Assembly: GCF_003096555.1 (NCBI RefSeq)
Contig: NZ_QEKM01000001.1
Coordinates: forward strand, 2,418,001-2,482,000
Direction: 5' to 3'
Length of the DNA stretch: 64,000 nt
Source: Simplicispira sp. 125
GTDB lineage: Bacteria > Pseudomonadota > Gammaproteobacteria > Burkholderiales > Burkholderiaceae_C
The notes under the pieces were generated by a model. The model did no database searches. It saw only the letters and a program-made list of their open reading frames with translations, and was not told the DNA's origin. Both the position numbers and the translations under genes were made by a program. Shown here piece by piece: positions 45,201-52,745 of the stretch; the stretch's first letter is position 1; each line of letters opens with the position of its first letter.

Positions 45201-46042
45201 CCGTAGCTCGCCGGTTTGAGCCGGGTGCGGTTCCAGTCGCATTCCTTGGGCGCGGTCTGGTCGTCCAGCCACTGGCGCATTTCCTGCGCGCGCCCGGCCC
45301 AGCCGTGTTTCAGCGCGGCTACGGCGTCGCAGCGCGCCTGCTGGGCCTGCTGCACGCATTCGGCCAGCGTGCCCGCGCCGGCACCGGGCGGCAGGTCTTG
45401 CGCGGCCAGGCCGCGCATGTCGTCCACCAATGCCTGCACGCCGCCCCACACGGCCAGCACGGCGTCGAGCGTGGGGCCGTCCAAGGGGTAGCACTGCTGG
45501 CGCCAGTAGTCTTGCGCAGCTTCGGTTTGTACGGCGGTTTCATCGGCGCACAGTTCTTCGTCAAACAGGCTGCCGCTGTCAAACGCATGTTCGCGCAGCA
45601 TGCGCTGGCACCAGGCGTCGATGGTGTGCACGGCCGCATCGTCCATGCCTTGGGCGGCCAGGGCCAGGCGCCAGGCGGCCTGGGTGCGCGCCGCGCCGTC
45701 GGGGTAGGCGGCCAGAAGATCGGCCAAAAAGCTATCGTGCGCGGGCACCACCGCCTCGCCGCGAAAGCACTGCGCCGCTTCGATCAGGCGGGCGCGGATG
45801 CGGTCCGACAGTTCGCGCGTGGCGGCGCGGGTGAAGGTCATCACCAGAATATCGGCCGGGCGCAGCGGGCGGGCAAAGGCCTGCCCGCCCCCGTGGCCGA
45901 GCACCAGGCGCAGGTAGAGCGCAGCAATGGTCCAGGTTTTGCCCGTGCCCGCGCTGGCCTCGATGAGGCGGCTGCCCCACAGCGGGAAATCGATGGCGTG
46001 CAGCGCCGTGCTGTCGGCACCATTGTCCAGGGGCGGGCTCAT
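42281..46042 (-). CDS. recB: Exodeoxyribonuclease V beta subunit (RecB helicase-nuclease)
   Basis: The 1,253-residue 3'-5' helicase and only nuclease of RecBCD. Walker A is IEASAGTGKTWTIAAL near the N-terminus, motif II is LIDEFQDTSPLQY, motif III GDPKQSIYGFRGAD, and motifs V-VI are VTVHKSKGLEYPVV and LYVALTRARHAL. The C-terminal nuclease keeps its metal-binding residues in GFADLVFEHNGRYWVLDYKS, so it should be active. The complex processes double-strand ends and degrades foreign linear DNA. ATG 46042 overlaps the recC stop by 4 bp and recB ends overlapping recD. Confidence 0.96.
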   Translation of the reverse strand: MSPPLDNGADSTALHAIDFPLWGSRLIEASAGTGKTWTIAALYLRLVLGHGGGQAFARPLRPADILVMTFTRAATRELSDRIRARLIEAAQCFRGEAVVPAHDSFLADLLAAYPDGAARTQAAWRLALAAQGMDDAAVHTIDAWCQRMLREHAFDSGSLFDEELCADETAVQTEAAQDYWRQQCYPLDGPTLDAVLAVWGGVQALVDDMRGLAAQDLPPGAGAGTLAECVQQAQQARCDAVAALKHGWAGRAQEMRQWLDDQTAPKECDWNRTRLKPASYGKWLDQIVAWADSPEPQLLELTTAAWSRLTPEGLLDARKDGAPPMALPEHFQALADLLAAQQALPDPTVALRLHAAACVQQRVAQLKRQTGSFGFADMLQRLDQALAGPNGERLRARITAQYPVALIDEFQDTSPLQYRLFDQLYRTQEHCPETALLLIGDPKQSIYGFRGADIHSYLAARRATAGRHYVLGTNHRSTAALVAAVNHAFVRAEERLGEGAFRFRTPGAAHNPLPFVAVQARGRAEQFQTAGGLVPALAIHHDLELLSAGEHQKRAAARCAEHIVGWLGDAQAGFAQPGQPLQRLRPADIAVLVRTGREAEAIRRELHRRGVASVYLSDKDSVFGSDEAHDLWYWLQAVAEPLDARKARAGLATRTMGLALEELAWLATNDEAFDARSLQLRALHSVWQSQGVLTMLRQTLHQFGLPARWLQESGGERRLTNYLHLAELLQDASALLDGEHALIRWLHDQMQEGRPTGDEQIVRLESDADLVKVVTVHKSKGLEYPVVCLPFACSFRAMARRSNSFVRLVDADGQRSLHLQLDAAALAQADHERQREDLRLLYVALTRARHALWLGFAALKVGNGAQCRTHQSALGYLLSGGAALEAGDWLAPLQQLAQGQSGIVLHAAPAEVPRTRLAARAAPAPLHVQAAYAAVFERRWGIGSFSQLVRPSSAAAPALAPTQALRPADDEPGLAAQATGPLSAPAWAATPPPEHPRGWTEDLFASPVPAPDAAWHRFPRGPLAGNFLHDQLEWLADEGFDLQGTPALAERLRRRCERAGHGERADDVLQWLGAVVGTPLPGVGAPLQALGALLPEMEFWLPAHALRAADVDALCCKHLLPGLERPALPERELRGMLMGFADLVFEHNGRYWVLDYKSNHLGVNGSAYTAQALDAAMAAHRYDVQAALYLLALHRLLRARLGAAYVPAQHLGGALYFFLRGIDGPVQGVHPVPPPLELLIALDDLLALAEDRA

Positions 46043-49000
46043 GCGGCGTCTCCGGTGGCGTGAGCAGGGCTGCCCGCCTCGGGGTGGATGCGGACCTGCA
46101 CCTGCTCTCGGGCCCATTCGGCCAGCGGCCCGCACACGGACGCGGCCAGGGCCTCGAAGCGACCGTCGTCGATCAGCGCCTCGTAATCGGGGTAGAGCCG
46201 CGCCAGGCAGGGCTCGGTGCCTTCGCCCTCCCGGTTGAATCCGCCTTCGTAGGTGCTGGCTGCGTCGCCCCCGCTCACCCAGGCCAGTGCACTGCGCAAT
46301 GCAAAAGGCAGCGGCGCCTGCATGCCCTCACACCACACCTGCAGCAGGTGCACCAGGGTGGCGCGCGCGCTGTCGGGCGCGAGGGGCGTGCAGTGCAGCG
46401 CGGCATCGCGCCCCACCAGCAGGCCGTGCACGCGGGCACCACTGGCGGCAGCCGCCAGGCTGCGCACCCAGGACACCAGCAGCGCATCGGCGCGCACCGT
46501 GCCATTGCTGGCGTCCTGCAGCAGGCGCGAGGGTGTCAGGTCCAGCCACACGGGCAAGCCATCCTGGCCATGGCGCAGGTGCTCCAGCCAGTCTTCCAGC
46601 ACGACAGGTGTTTGTTCAGAATTTGAATAAAAAGCACCGCTAGCGCTTACTGGCAAAGCGCCAACAGCTACTACTTCAATAGCACTCTGTTCTTGTGTCG
46701 TGCAGTGCAGAGGCAATCGGTCGGTGGCATGGGGATGGTCGGCCTGCGCTTGCTGCCAGGCATGCAACAAAGGCAAGAGACTCTCTGCCAGCCGGGCCTG
46801 GGCGCGATCCCCCAGGCCGCCCAGGGGCAGGCTGCCGGCACGGCGCAGGCGCTGCAGGCGGCGCTCCAGCAAAGCATCCACCGGCGCATCGCCCGGCGTG
46901 CTCTGCAGATCAGCCAGCACACCGTCCAGCAGATCGCGCACGGTGCTGTACTCCTCCAGACCGGCCAGGCCAAAAGACTCATCGTCGTCGCCCTCGTCCT
47001 GCGCCGGGTCAAACACCACGCCCAGCCGCTCGCGCATAAAAGCCCGCACCGGGTTGCGCAAAAACGCGGCCAGCGAGGCCACGCCCAGCGGTACGCGTGG
47101 ATCGGGCACAAACGCGGGCAACGGTGGCGCGGGGGGCTGTGCAGACGGCTCGGCGCTGTGCGCTGCGCGCCATTCGCGCGCATAGGTGAACAGCGCGGCA
47201 TCGCCCTCGAAATAACGGCGGCTGAAGGGCTGCAGCGGGTGCTCGGTGGTGCGCTGGGCCAGCACCTCGCCGCTCCAGCCTGCGGCCAGGTAGTCGCGCA
47301 ACTGCGACACCAGCACCGAAGGGGGCTGCAGGCTGTTGTCGCGCACGCTGCGCCCGGTCCAGCCCACGTAGAGCACGCGCCGCGCCGACAGCAAGGCTTC
47401 GAGCATGAGCTGGCGGTCGTCGCTCTGGCGCGAGCGGTCGCCAGGGCGCGCCTGGCCGCCCAGGGCCATCAGGTCGAAGTCGCTGCGCGGCGCGCGGCGC
47501 GGGTAGTCACCGTCGTTCATACCCAGCAGGCAGACCACCTCGAACGGAATGGCGCGCAGCGGCATGAGCGTGCAGAAGGTGACACCACCCGCCCGGAAAC
47601 GCTGGTTCAGCGAAGGCTGCTGCAAGGCATCGAGCCAGGCCTGGCGTGCAACGACCAGGGACAGCTCCTCCGAAAAACCGGCCTGCGCACAGGTCTCCTG
47701 CCAGGTGGTGAGCGCGGCGTCGAGGGCCTGCAGCACCTGGCGGTCGTCCTCACTGGTGGCCTGGGCAATGCCCGCCAGCAGCGCGCGGCAACGCACGGCC
47801 CAGCCCTCGGGCGTGGCCGGGGTGAGCGACGTGCGCCACCAGTGCTCGAGCTGTTCGAGCAGACCGGCGAGCGCGCCCGCCAGTTCAGCGTCGAGCCCGC
47901 CCACTTCGGTGTAGGGCTCGATGCCGGCAAACGCCGCATCGCCTCCGGCATAACCCAGCAGCATGCGGCGCAGGCCGAAGGCGCCGGTGTTCTGGTCACC
48001 GCACGCCCCCAGGCCCAGGTGGTCGCGCTGCGCCGCGTTCAGCCCCCAGCGGATCCCCGCGCCAGCCATCCACTGTGCCAGGCGCGCCATGGAGCCCGGG
48101 TCCACGCCAAAACGCGCCGCGATGGCGGGGACATCGAGCAGATCGCGCAGCTCGCTCAAGGTGCAGCGCTGCTGCGGCAGGCGCAGCAACCATTCCAGCG
48201 CGCCCACCAGCGGGTGGCTGGCGCGCGCACTCAGGTCGGCAATGTCAAACGGGATATAGCGCGCATCGCCGCGCGGGTACTGGCCAAACACGGCCCGGAT
48301 GGCAGGTGCCATGGTGTCAATGCTGGGCACCATGACCACGATGTCGCGCGGTTGCAGCGGCGCACCGCCGGGGGGCTGGGCCAGCAGGTGCAACAACTGG
48401 TCGTGCAGCACCTCGACCTCGCGCAGCGCGCTGTGCGCCACATGAAAAACAATGGAGCGGTCGGACGCCAGGGCTGCTCGCCGGTCGTGCTCGGCCAGCG
48501 GCACCAGGTCGCGGATGCGGTTTTGCACCTGCAGCAGCAGCGGTGCGTCGGCGCGCTCATGCTCGTCGAACAGGTCAACCCGCGGCAGGCCGAAGCGGGC
48601 CTGGGCCTGCTGGGCATCGTCGAAAGCATCGAGCTGGCGCACAAAATCGCGCGACTGGCGGCCCCAGGCGGCCAGCAGCGGATGCGCATGGGCATGCATT
48701 TCCTCCAGCGGCAGCGCAGCCAAGTCGCGCCCGGCCCGCAGCGGCTGGCGGCGCTGCGCCATGCGCAGCAGCTCGCGGCCGTCGATGGTGTCGGCCCAAT
48801 GAAAGCGGCAAGGGTTAGGTATGGCCAGCAGCACCTGGCTGTGCCGGGCGAGCGCCGCCAGCAATTGCAGCACCGGCAGAGGGACATGCGCCATGCCGAA
48901 CAGCACGATACGGCGGGCCACGGGGCTGGCCAGCGGCGTGTCACCATGCAGCGCGTCCAACACACGCTGGTGGATGTGCGGGCGGGTGCATTGGCGCTCA

Positions 49001-49602
49001 CGTTCGTCCAGCGTGGCCAGCACGGCACGCCACAGCAGGGGCTGCCAGCGCTGGTCAGAGGGCAGCTCCAGCGGGGGGCGATCGGGCGCAGCCAGGCGGT
49101 CTTGCCCTGCGGCCCAATCGCCCAGCCAGTCAGGCCGGTAGACCTGGTACTGGTCGAACAGATCGGCCAGGCGCGTGGCAAGCTGGAACAGCCGGTCGGG
49201 GTCATCGCCCGCCGCCAAAAACCCGGCGATGGGCTCGTAGCCGGGCTCGTGCAGCAAGCCCGGCAGCAAGCGCACCAGCCGCCAGGCCAGGGCATCCTTG
49301 TCGACCGGCGAGCGTGTGGGTACCTGGGCGCGGCCCAATACCTGGCGGTAGGTGCGCCACAAAAACCGCGACGGCAGCTCTACCCGCATGGCAGCGCACA
49401 CGCCGCTGCGGGCAGCCGCTTCCATCTTGAACCACTCGGCCATGCCGTTGCTTTGCACCAGCACCACCTCGTCCTCCAGCGGCGCCAGCGGGTTCTGGCG
49501 CAGCCACGCCAGAGTGGCCTCGGCCAGCTGTTCGGTGCGGTTGCTGTGCAGCGCAATCAGGCCGGTTTGCAGGGGGGAACGGTCAAACGATGGAGGGGGC
49601 AT
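46039..49602 (-). CDS. recC: Exodeoxyribonuclease V gamma subunit (RecC)
   Basis: The 1,187-residue Chi-recognition and structural subunit, an inactive relative of SF1 helicases and RecB nuclease. Family marks are the N-terminal LHSNRTEQLAEATLAWL and VLVQSNGMAEWFKM, FGMAHVPLPVLQLLAALA, and the long core GMNDGDYPRRAPRSDFDLM with CLLGMN. Near residue 980 a palindromic repeat is translated in frame as about twenty residues (AIEVVAVGALPVSASGAFYS); see the separate entry. No ribosome binding site is evident before ATG 49602. It leads the recCBD operon and diverges from a PfkB-type gene 61 bp away. Confidence 0.95.
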   Translation of the reverse strand: MPPPSFDRSPLQTGLIALHSNRTEQLAEATLAWLRQNPLAPLEDEVVLVQSNGMAEWFKMEAAARSGVCAAMRVELPSRFLWRTYRQVLGRAQVPTRSPVDKDALAWRLVRLLPGLLHEPGYEPIAGFLAAGDDPDRLFQLATRLADLFDQYQVYRPDWLGDWAAGQDRLAAPDRPPLELPSDQRWQPLLWRAVLATLDERERQCTRPHIHQRVLDALHGDTPLASPVARRIVLFGMAHVPLPVLQLLAALARHSQVLLAIPNPCRFHWADTIDGRELLRMAQRRQPLRAGRDLAALPLEEMHAHAHPLLAAWGRQSRDFVRQLDAFDDAQQAQARFGLPRVDLFDEHERADAPLLLQVQNRIRDLVPLAEHDRRAALASDRSIVFHVAHSALREVEVLHDQLLHLLAQPPGGAPLQPRDIVVMVPSIDTMAPAIRAVFGQYPRGDARYIPFDIADLSARASHPLVGALEWLLRLPQQRCTLSELRDLLDVPAIAARFGVDPGSMARLAQWMAGAGIRWGLNAAQRDHLGLGACGDQNTGAFGLRRMLLGYAGGDAAFAGIEPYTEVGGLDAELAGALAGLLEQLEHWWRTSLTPATPEGWAVRCRALLAGIAQATSEDDRQVLQALDAALTTWQETCAQAGFSEELSLVVARQAWLDALQQPSLNQRFRAGGVTFCTLMPLRAIPFEVVCLLGMNDGDYPRRAPRSDFDLMALGGQARPGDRSRQSDDRQLMLEALLSARRVLYVGWTGRSVRDNSLQPPSVLVSQLRDYLAAGWSGEVLAQRTTEHPLQPFSRRYFEGDAALFTYAREWRAAHSAEPSAQPPAPPLPAFVPDPRVPLGVASLAAFLRNPVRAFMRERLGVVFDPAQDEGDDDESFGLAGLEEYSTVRDLLDGVLADLQSTPGDAPVDALLERRLQRLRRAGSLPLGGLGDRAQARLAESLLPLLHAWQQAQADHPHATDRLPLHCTTQEQSAIEVVAVGALPVSASGAFYSNSEQTPVVLEDWLEHLRHGQDGLPVWLDLTPSRLLQDASNGTVRADALLVSWVRSLAAAASGARVHGLLVGRDAALHCTPLAPDSARATLVHLLQVWCEGMQAPLPFALRSALAWVSGGDAASTYEGGFNREGEGTEPCLARLYPDYEALIDDGRFEALAASVCGPLAEWAREQVQVRIHPEAGSPAHATGDAA
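46636..46682. repeat. Palindromic repeat inside recC
   Basis: GCTAGCGCTT (46639-46648), a 7-base loop and AAGCGC (46656-46661) with CAACAGC (46662-46668), flanked by AATAAAAAGCACC and TTCAATAGC. All eight other copies of the family lie outside or at the very edge of genes; this one is fully inside an essential-looking subunit gene and keeps the frame open. Confidence 0.75.
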
Positions 49603-49663
49603 GGCATGTGGCGAAAACTCTGCGGGGGACTGTAGTTCATCTGCGCGGCATTACAGTGCGGTC

Positions 49664-50611
49664 ATGCCCGACTTCCTCACCATCACCCCCAATCCCGCGC
49701 TCGATCTGGCCACCACCACCGCCCGGGTGGAGCCCACGCACAAGCTGCGCTGCGCCACCCTGCAGCGCTACCCGGGCGGTGGCGGGATCAACGTAGCGCG
49801 GGTACTGCACCGCCTGGGCCATGCGGTGCAGGCCTGGCATCTGTCGGGTGGTCTGGCAGGCGCACAACTGGCCCAGCTACTGGCAGCCGAAGCCCTTCCC
49901 GAGCGCTGCCTGCCGATTGCGGGCGAAACGCGGGAAAACCTCTCGGTGGTGGAGCAAGGCACCGGGGAAGAGTACCGCTTCGTGATGCCCGGCCCCTCAC
50001 TGGCCACCACCGAATGGCAGGCCTGCCTGGACGCGGTGGCGCAGCAGGCCACACCAGCGCGCTGGATCGTGGCCAGTGGCAGCCTGCCGCCCGGCGTGCC
50101 CGATGATTTTTATGCGCGGCTGGCGCGCATCGCCCGCCTGCAGGGCAGCCGCATGGCGCTCGACAGCTCCGGCCCGGCCCTGGCCGCCGCGCTGGAGGAA
50201 GGCGTGTACCTGGTCAAGCCCAGCCTGCGTGAAATGCGCGAACTCACCGGCCAGCCCCTGGCCGATGCCGCGCACTGGAACGCCGCAGCGCAAGCCCTGG
50301 TGCATCAACACAAGGCGCAGGTCGTGGCACTGTCGGTGGGTGCGCAAGGCGCTGTACTGGCAACGCCCGACGGTGTGTGGCAAGCCCCCGCCCTGCCCGT
50401 GCAGGCCACCAAGGGCACAACGGGTGCAGGGGACTGTTTTCTGGCCGCGCTGGTGTCGGCGCTGGACCGCAAAGACCCTGCGCCCACCGCACTGCGCTGG
50501 GGCTTGGCAGGTGGCGCGGCAGCCCTGCTGGCACCGGGCACGGCACTGGCCGATGCCGCCGAGGTGCGGCGCCAGTTTGACCGGGCCACAGACCTGCCGC
50601 AGCCGGGATAA
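49664..50611 (+). CDS. pfkB: PfkB-family sugar kinase (6-phosphofructokinase II-like)
   Basis: A 315-residue ribokinase-fold kinase. The N-terminal block ITPNPALDLATTTARVEPTH with GGGGINVARVLHRLG and the C-terminal TKGTTGAGDCFLAAL (catalytic Asp in GAGD) define the 1-phosphofructokinase/PfkB/tagatose-6-phosphate kinase group. Its length and the PGGGGINVAR block fit the minor 6-phosphofructokinase. The phosphate acceptor may be fructose-6-P, fructose-1-P or tagatose-6-P; no PTS gene is near, which speaks against fructose-1-P. It is monocistronic and divergent from recC. Confidence 0.9.
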   Translation: MPDFLTITPNPALDLATTTARVEPTHKLRCATLQRYPGGGGINVARVLHRLGHAVQAWHLSGGLAGAQLAQLLAAEALPERCLPIAGETRENLSVVEQGTGEEYRFVMPGPSLATTEWQACLDAVAQQATPARWIVASGSLPPGVPDDFYARLARIARLQGSRMALDSSGPALAAALEEGVYLVKPSLREMRELTGQPLADAAHWNAAAQALVHQHKAQVVALSVGAQGAVLATPDGVWQAPALPVQATKGTTGAGDCFLAALVSALDRKDPAPTALRWGLAGGAAALLAPGTALADAAEVRRQFDRATDLPQPG

Positions 50612-50627
50612 ACCGGCGCGGGCGCCC

Positions 50628-51773
50628 TCAATGCTGCGCCATCACCCAGCGGTTGCGTCCTGCGGCCTTGGCTTCGTACAAAGCGGCGTCGGCCTCTTGC
50701 ACCAGTGCGGCGCCACCATCACGCGACATGGGTACCTGCGCCGCCACGCCCACACTCACGGTCACCTGCGGCGCCGTGGGCGAGTCGCCATGCGGCAGCT
50801 CCAGGGCAGCCACTTTTTCGACCACCCGCGCCGCAGCGACTGCGGCCCCCGCAGCATCGGTGTCGGGCAGGATGACGACCAGTTCCTCGCCGCCATAGCG
50901 CGCAACGATATCGGTGCTGCGCACCATGCTTTGCTCCACGGCCCGGGCCACGGCCTGCAGGCAGGCGTCGCCCTGCGGGTGGCCATGGCGGTCATTGAAC
51001 TGCTTGAAATGGTCCACATCGATCATCAACACGCCCACCGGCTGCTCGCGCCGGAAGGCCGCTGCGCAAGCCTGCGCCAGGCGTTCGTCAAAGTAGGCAC
51101 GGTTGGCAATCCCTAGCAGGCCGTCGGTGCGCGAAAAGGCTTCGAGCTGCTGGTTGGCGATGCGCAGCTCAGCGTTGGTGCGCGCGAGGGCGTTTGTGCG
51201 ATCCGTCACCCGTTTTTCCAGATCCTGGTTCGCAGCGATCAGCACGGCGTTCTGCTTGGCCAGCGCGTGGTAGAGCCGCGCAATCACCTTGAGCAGCGCC
51301 TGGGTGCTGTTGCTGGCCCCGGCGCTGGCCTCGCTGTCCCAGGCCTGCTCGGGCGTGGCCCCGGCGGTGATAGCCACGATCTGGCGCGCCAGCGACTGGT
51401 CGGTGCCCAGGATGTGCAGACCCAGCCATGAGGTCAAAAATCCCACGATAGATTCGGCCGCGTTGGGCAGCGTCTCGCGCACCGTCCAGATGGCCTTGAT
51501 CTGCTCGACAAACTGGTCGTGCTGCGCCTTGTGCAAGGCGATGTGGCGCGGGTCGATACCCACGCCCCGCATCAGGGCCTCTTCATCATGGAAGTGGTAT
51601 TCGGTGTATGTCACCAGCCGCACAAACGTGGCCGCCAGGACTTCGTCGCGGTTGCGCTCGGTGCTGTAGAAGGTTTTGCTCAGCTCATTGAACAGATCGA
51701 CCAGCGCATGGTGCTGGTCATCCATATCCTCCACGCCGGTGATGAAATGCTGATCCCATACAAAAGCATCCAT
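50628..51773 (-). CDS. Bacteriohemerythrin-GGDEF diguanylate cyclase
   Basis: 381 residues. Residues 1-135 form a hemerythrin domain with the di-iron ligands expected in MDDQHHALVDLFNEL, TEYHFHDEEALM, HKAQHDQFV and LGLHILGTDQ. A helical linker (about 160-215) leads a GGDEF domain (about 215-378) with intact active site GGEEL and I-site R-S-T-D five residues before it. It probably makes c-di-GMP in response to oxygen or redox state at the di-iron site. It is monocistronic and converges on pfkB with 16 bp between the stop codons. Confidence 0.92.
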   Translation of the reverse strand: MDAFVWDQHFITGVEDMDDQHHALVDLFNELSKTFYSTERNRDEVLAATFVRLVTYTEYHFHDEEALMRGVGIDPRHIALHKAQHDQFVEQIKAIWTVRETLPNAAESIVGFLTSWLGLHILGTDQSLARQIVAITAGATPEQAWDSEASAGASNSTQALLKVIARLYHALAKQNAVLIAANQDLEKRVTDRTNALARTNAELRIANQQLEAFSRTDGLLGIANRAYFDERLAQACAAAFRREQPVGVLMIDVDHFKQFNDRHGHPQGDACLQAVARAVEQSMVRSTDIVARYGGEELVVILPDTDAAGAAVAAARVVEKVAALELPHGDSPTAPQVTVSVGVAAQVPMSRDGGAALVQEADAALYEAKAAGRNRWVMAQH

Positions 51774-52012
51774 TGCTGCTGTCCTCGCAAGTCGGTGTGA
51801 ACAGGCTTTAGCTTACGCGCATCCGCGCGTGCGGGGGGTGGCAATGCCACAATGCCGCCTTTCATACCTCCTGGGAACGTGCCTGTTCGGCCATCAGAAC
51901 GTGTCTACGATTTCTCTTGGCGATCATTGCCCCGCAAAGGTGGTGAATGCAAGGCGAAAGTTACAGCCGGGCTGGCGGCCCGGCGAGGATTTGCAACGCT
52001 GCAGAAGCATGC
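51774..52012. other. Gene-poor region with a GC hairpin
   Basis: It holds a perfect stem, GCCGGGC (51966-51972) with GCCCGGC (51978-51984), within a repeat-like stretch (CAAGGCGAAAGTTAC). No convincing coding frame is seen before the TerB-like remnant that follows. Confidence 0.4.
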
Positions 52013-52171
52013 CCAGTGGACAATGCAACGCTGGCGCAACTCATGGGCTACTTACAGTCGCCAGCACTGCGCAAGCAACTGCTGCCGCTTTGCATAAAAA
52101 TAGCCGAGTCCGACGCGCACATGGCCGAGGGAAAATCCATCGTGCTCAATGCGGCGGTAGAACATCGGGGC
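52013..52171 (+). pseudogene. Possible TerB-like gene remnant
   Basis: One frame reads LAQLMGYLQSPALRKQLLPL and then KIAESDAHMAEGKSIVLNAAVEHRG, which resembles the TerB/DUF533 pattern (aDGh ... E ... vL.aal.hwG) seen in short betaproteobacterial proteins. The N-terminal half is missing, and the C-terminal side runs into the convergent DUF2062 gene without the expected ending. I read it as a decayed fragment. Evidence is limited to this stretch of about 50 residues. Confidence 0.35.
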
Positions 52172-52745
52172 TGCAGCGCTTTATGTTGGAGCCCATGCGC
52201 CGTGCCCGCCGAATCACGGGCGTCAAGAAGAAGATTTGCACCAGCGCATAGGCATTGGCTGCCAGCAAACAGGCCAAAACCGGTAGCCCCACCAGCAATG
52301 GCCAACCCAACGCGCTCATCCACGCACCCAGCCCCACAGCCCAGTCGCCCATGCCCCCCTCTGGTGCAACAAACGGCGGCATGATCTGCTGCCCCGGCAA
52401 GAGGAATGCCCCGATCTGAAAGGCGAGCCAATACAAGGGGACGATGGTCAACGGGTTGGTGTAAGCCGTCGCGATGACAGCGGCGATGACGTTACCCCGC
52501 AGCCAGGCACAGATTCCCAAAGAGCCCAGAATTTGCAAAGGCCCCGGGATGAGACCGCAAAGCATCCCAATGGCAACGCCCCGGGCCAGTGGCTCGCGGG
52601 TGAAGCTGAAGACATCGTGCTGGTCTAGCCAAGGGCGTAGCCTGCCCAGCCAGCGATTATTCAAACTATCCAGAACGCGGGGCTCCAGATGCCTCAGCCA
52701 TGACCTGAATCGACGCGCCTGGCTCATGCCGTCAAAAATTTGCAT
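52146..52745 (-). CDS. DUF2062 domain membrane protein
   Basis: 199 residues with three or four membrane helices. The family block is SFTREPLARGVAIGMLCGLIPGPLQILGSLG with ATAYTNPLTIVPLYWLAFQIG, the recognised core of DUF2062. Function unknown. Its start at 52745 overlaps the TerC-USP stop by 14 bp; an alternative ATG at 52727 would leave a 4-bp gap. Either way it is the last gene of the five-gene operon. The C-terminus is basic. Confidence 0.85.
   Translation of the reverse strand: MQIFDGMSQARRFRSWLRHLEPRVLDSLNNRWLGRLRPWLDQHDVFSFTREPLARGVAIGMLCGLIPGPLQILGSLGICAWLRGNVIAAVIATAYTNPLTIVPLYWLAFQIGAFLLPGQQIMPPFVAPEGGMGDWAVGLGAWMSALGWPLLVGLPVLACLLAANAYALVQIFFLTPVIRRARRMGSNIKRCSPDVLPPH

Noticed and set aside
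42215..46063. A frame of about 1,280 codons on the plus strand opposite recB
   Set aside because: It is Gln/His/Arg-rich without any motif, while the opposite strand encodes a complete RecB.
46693..49635. A frame of about 980 codons on the plus strand opposite recC
   Set aside because: Same reason: a composition artefact opposite a recognised gene.
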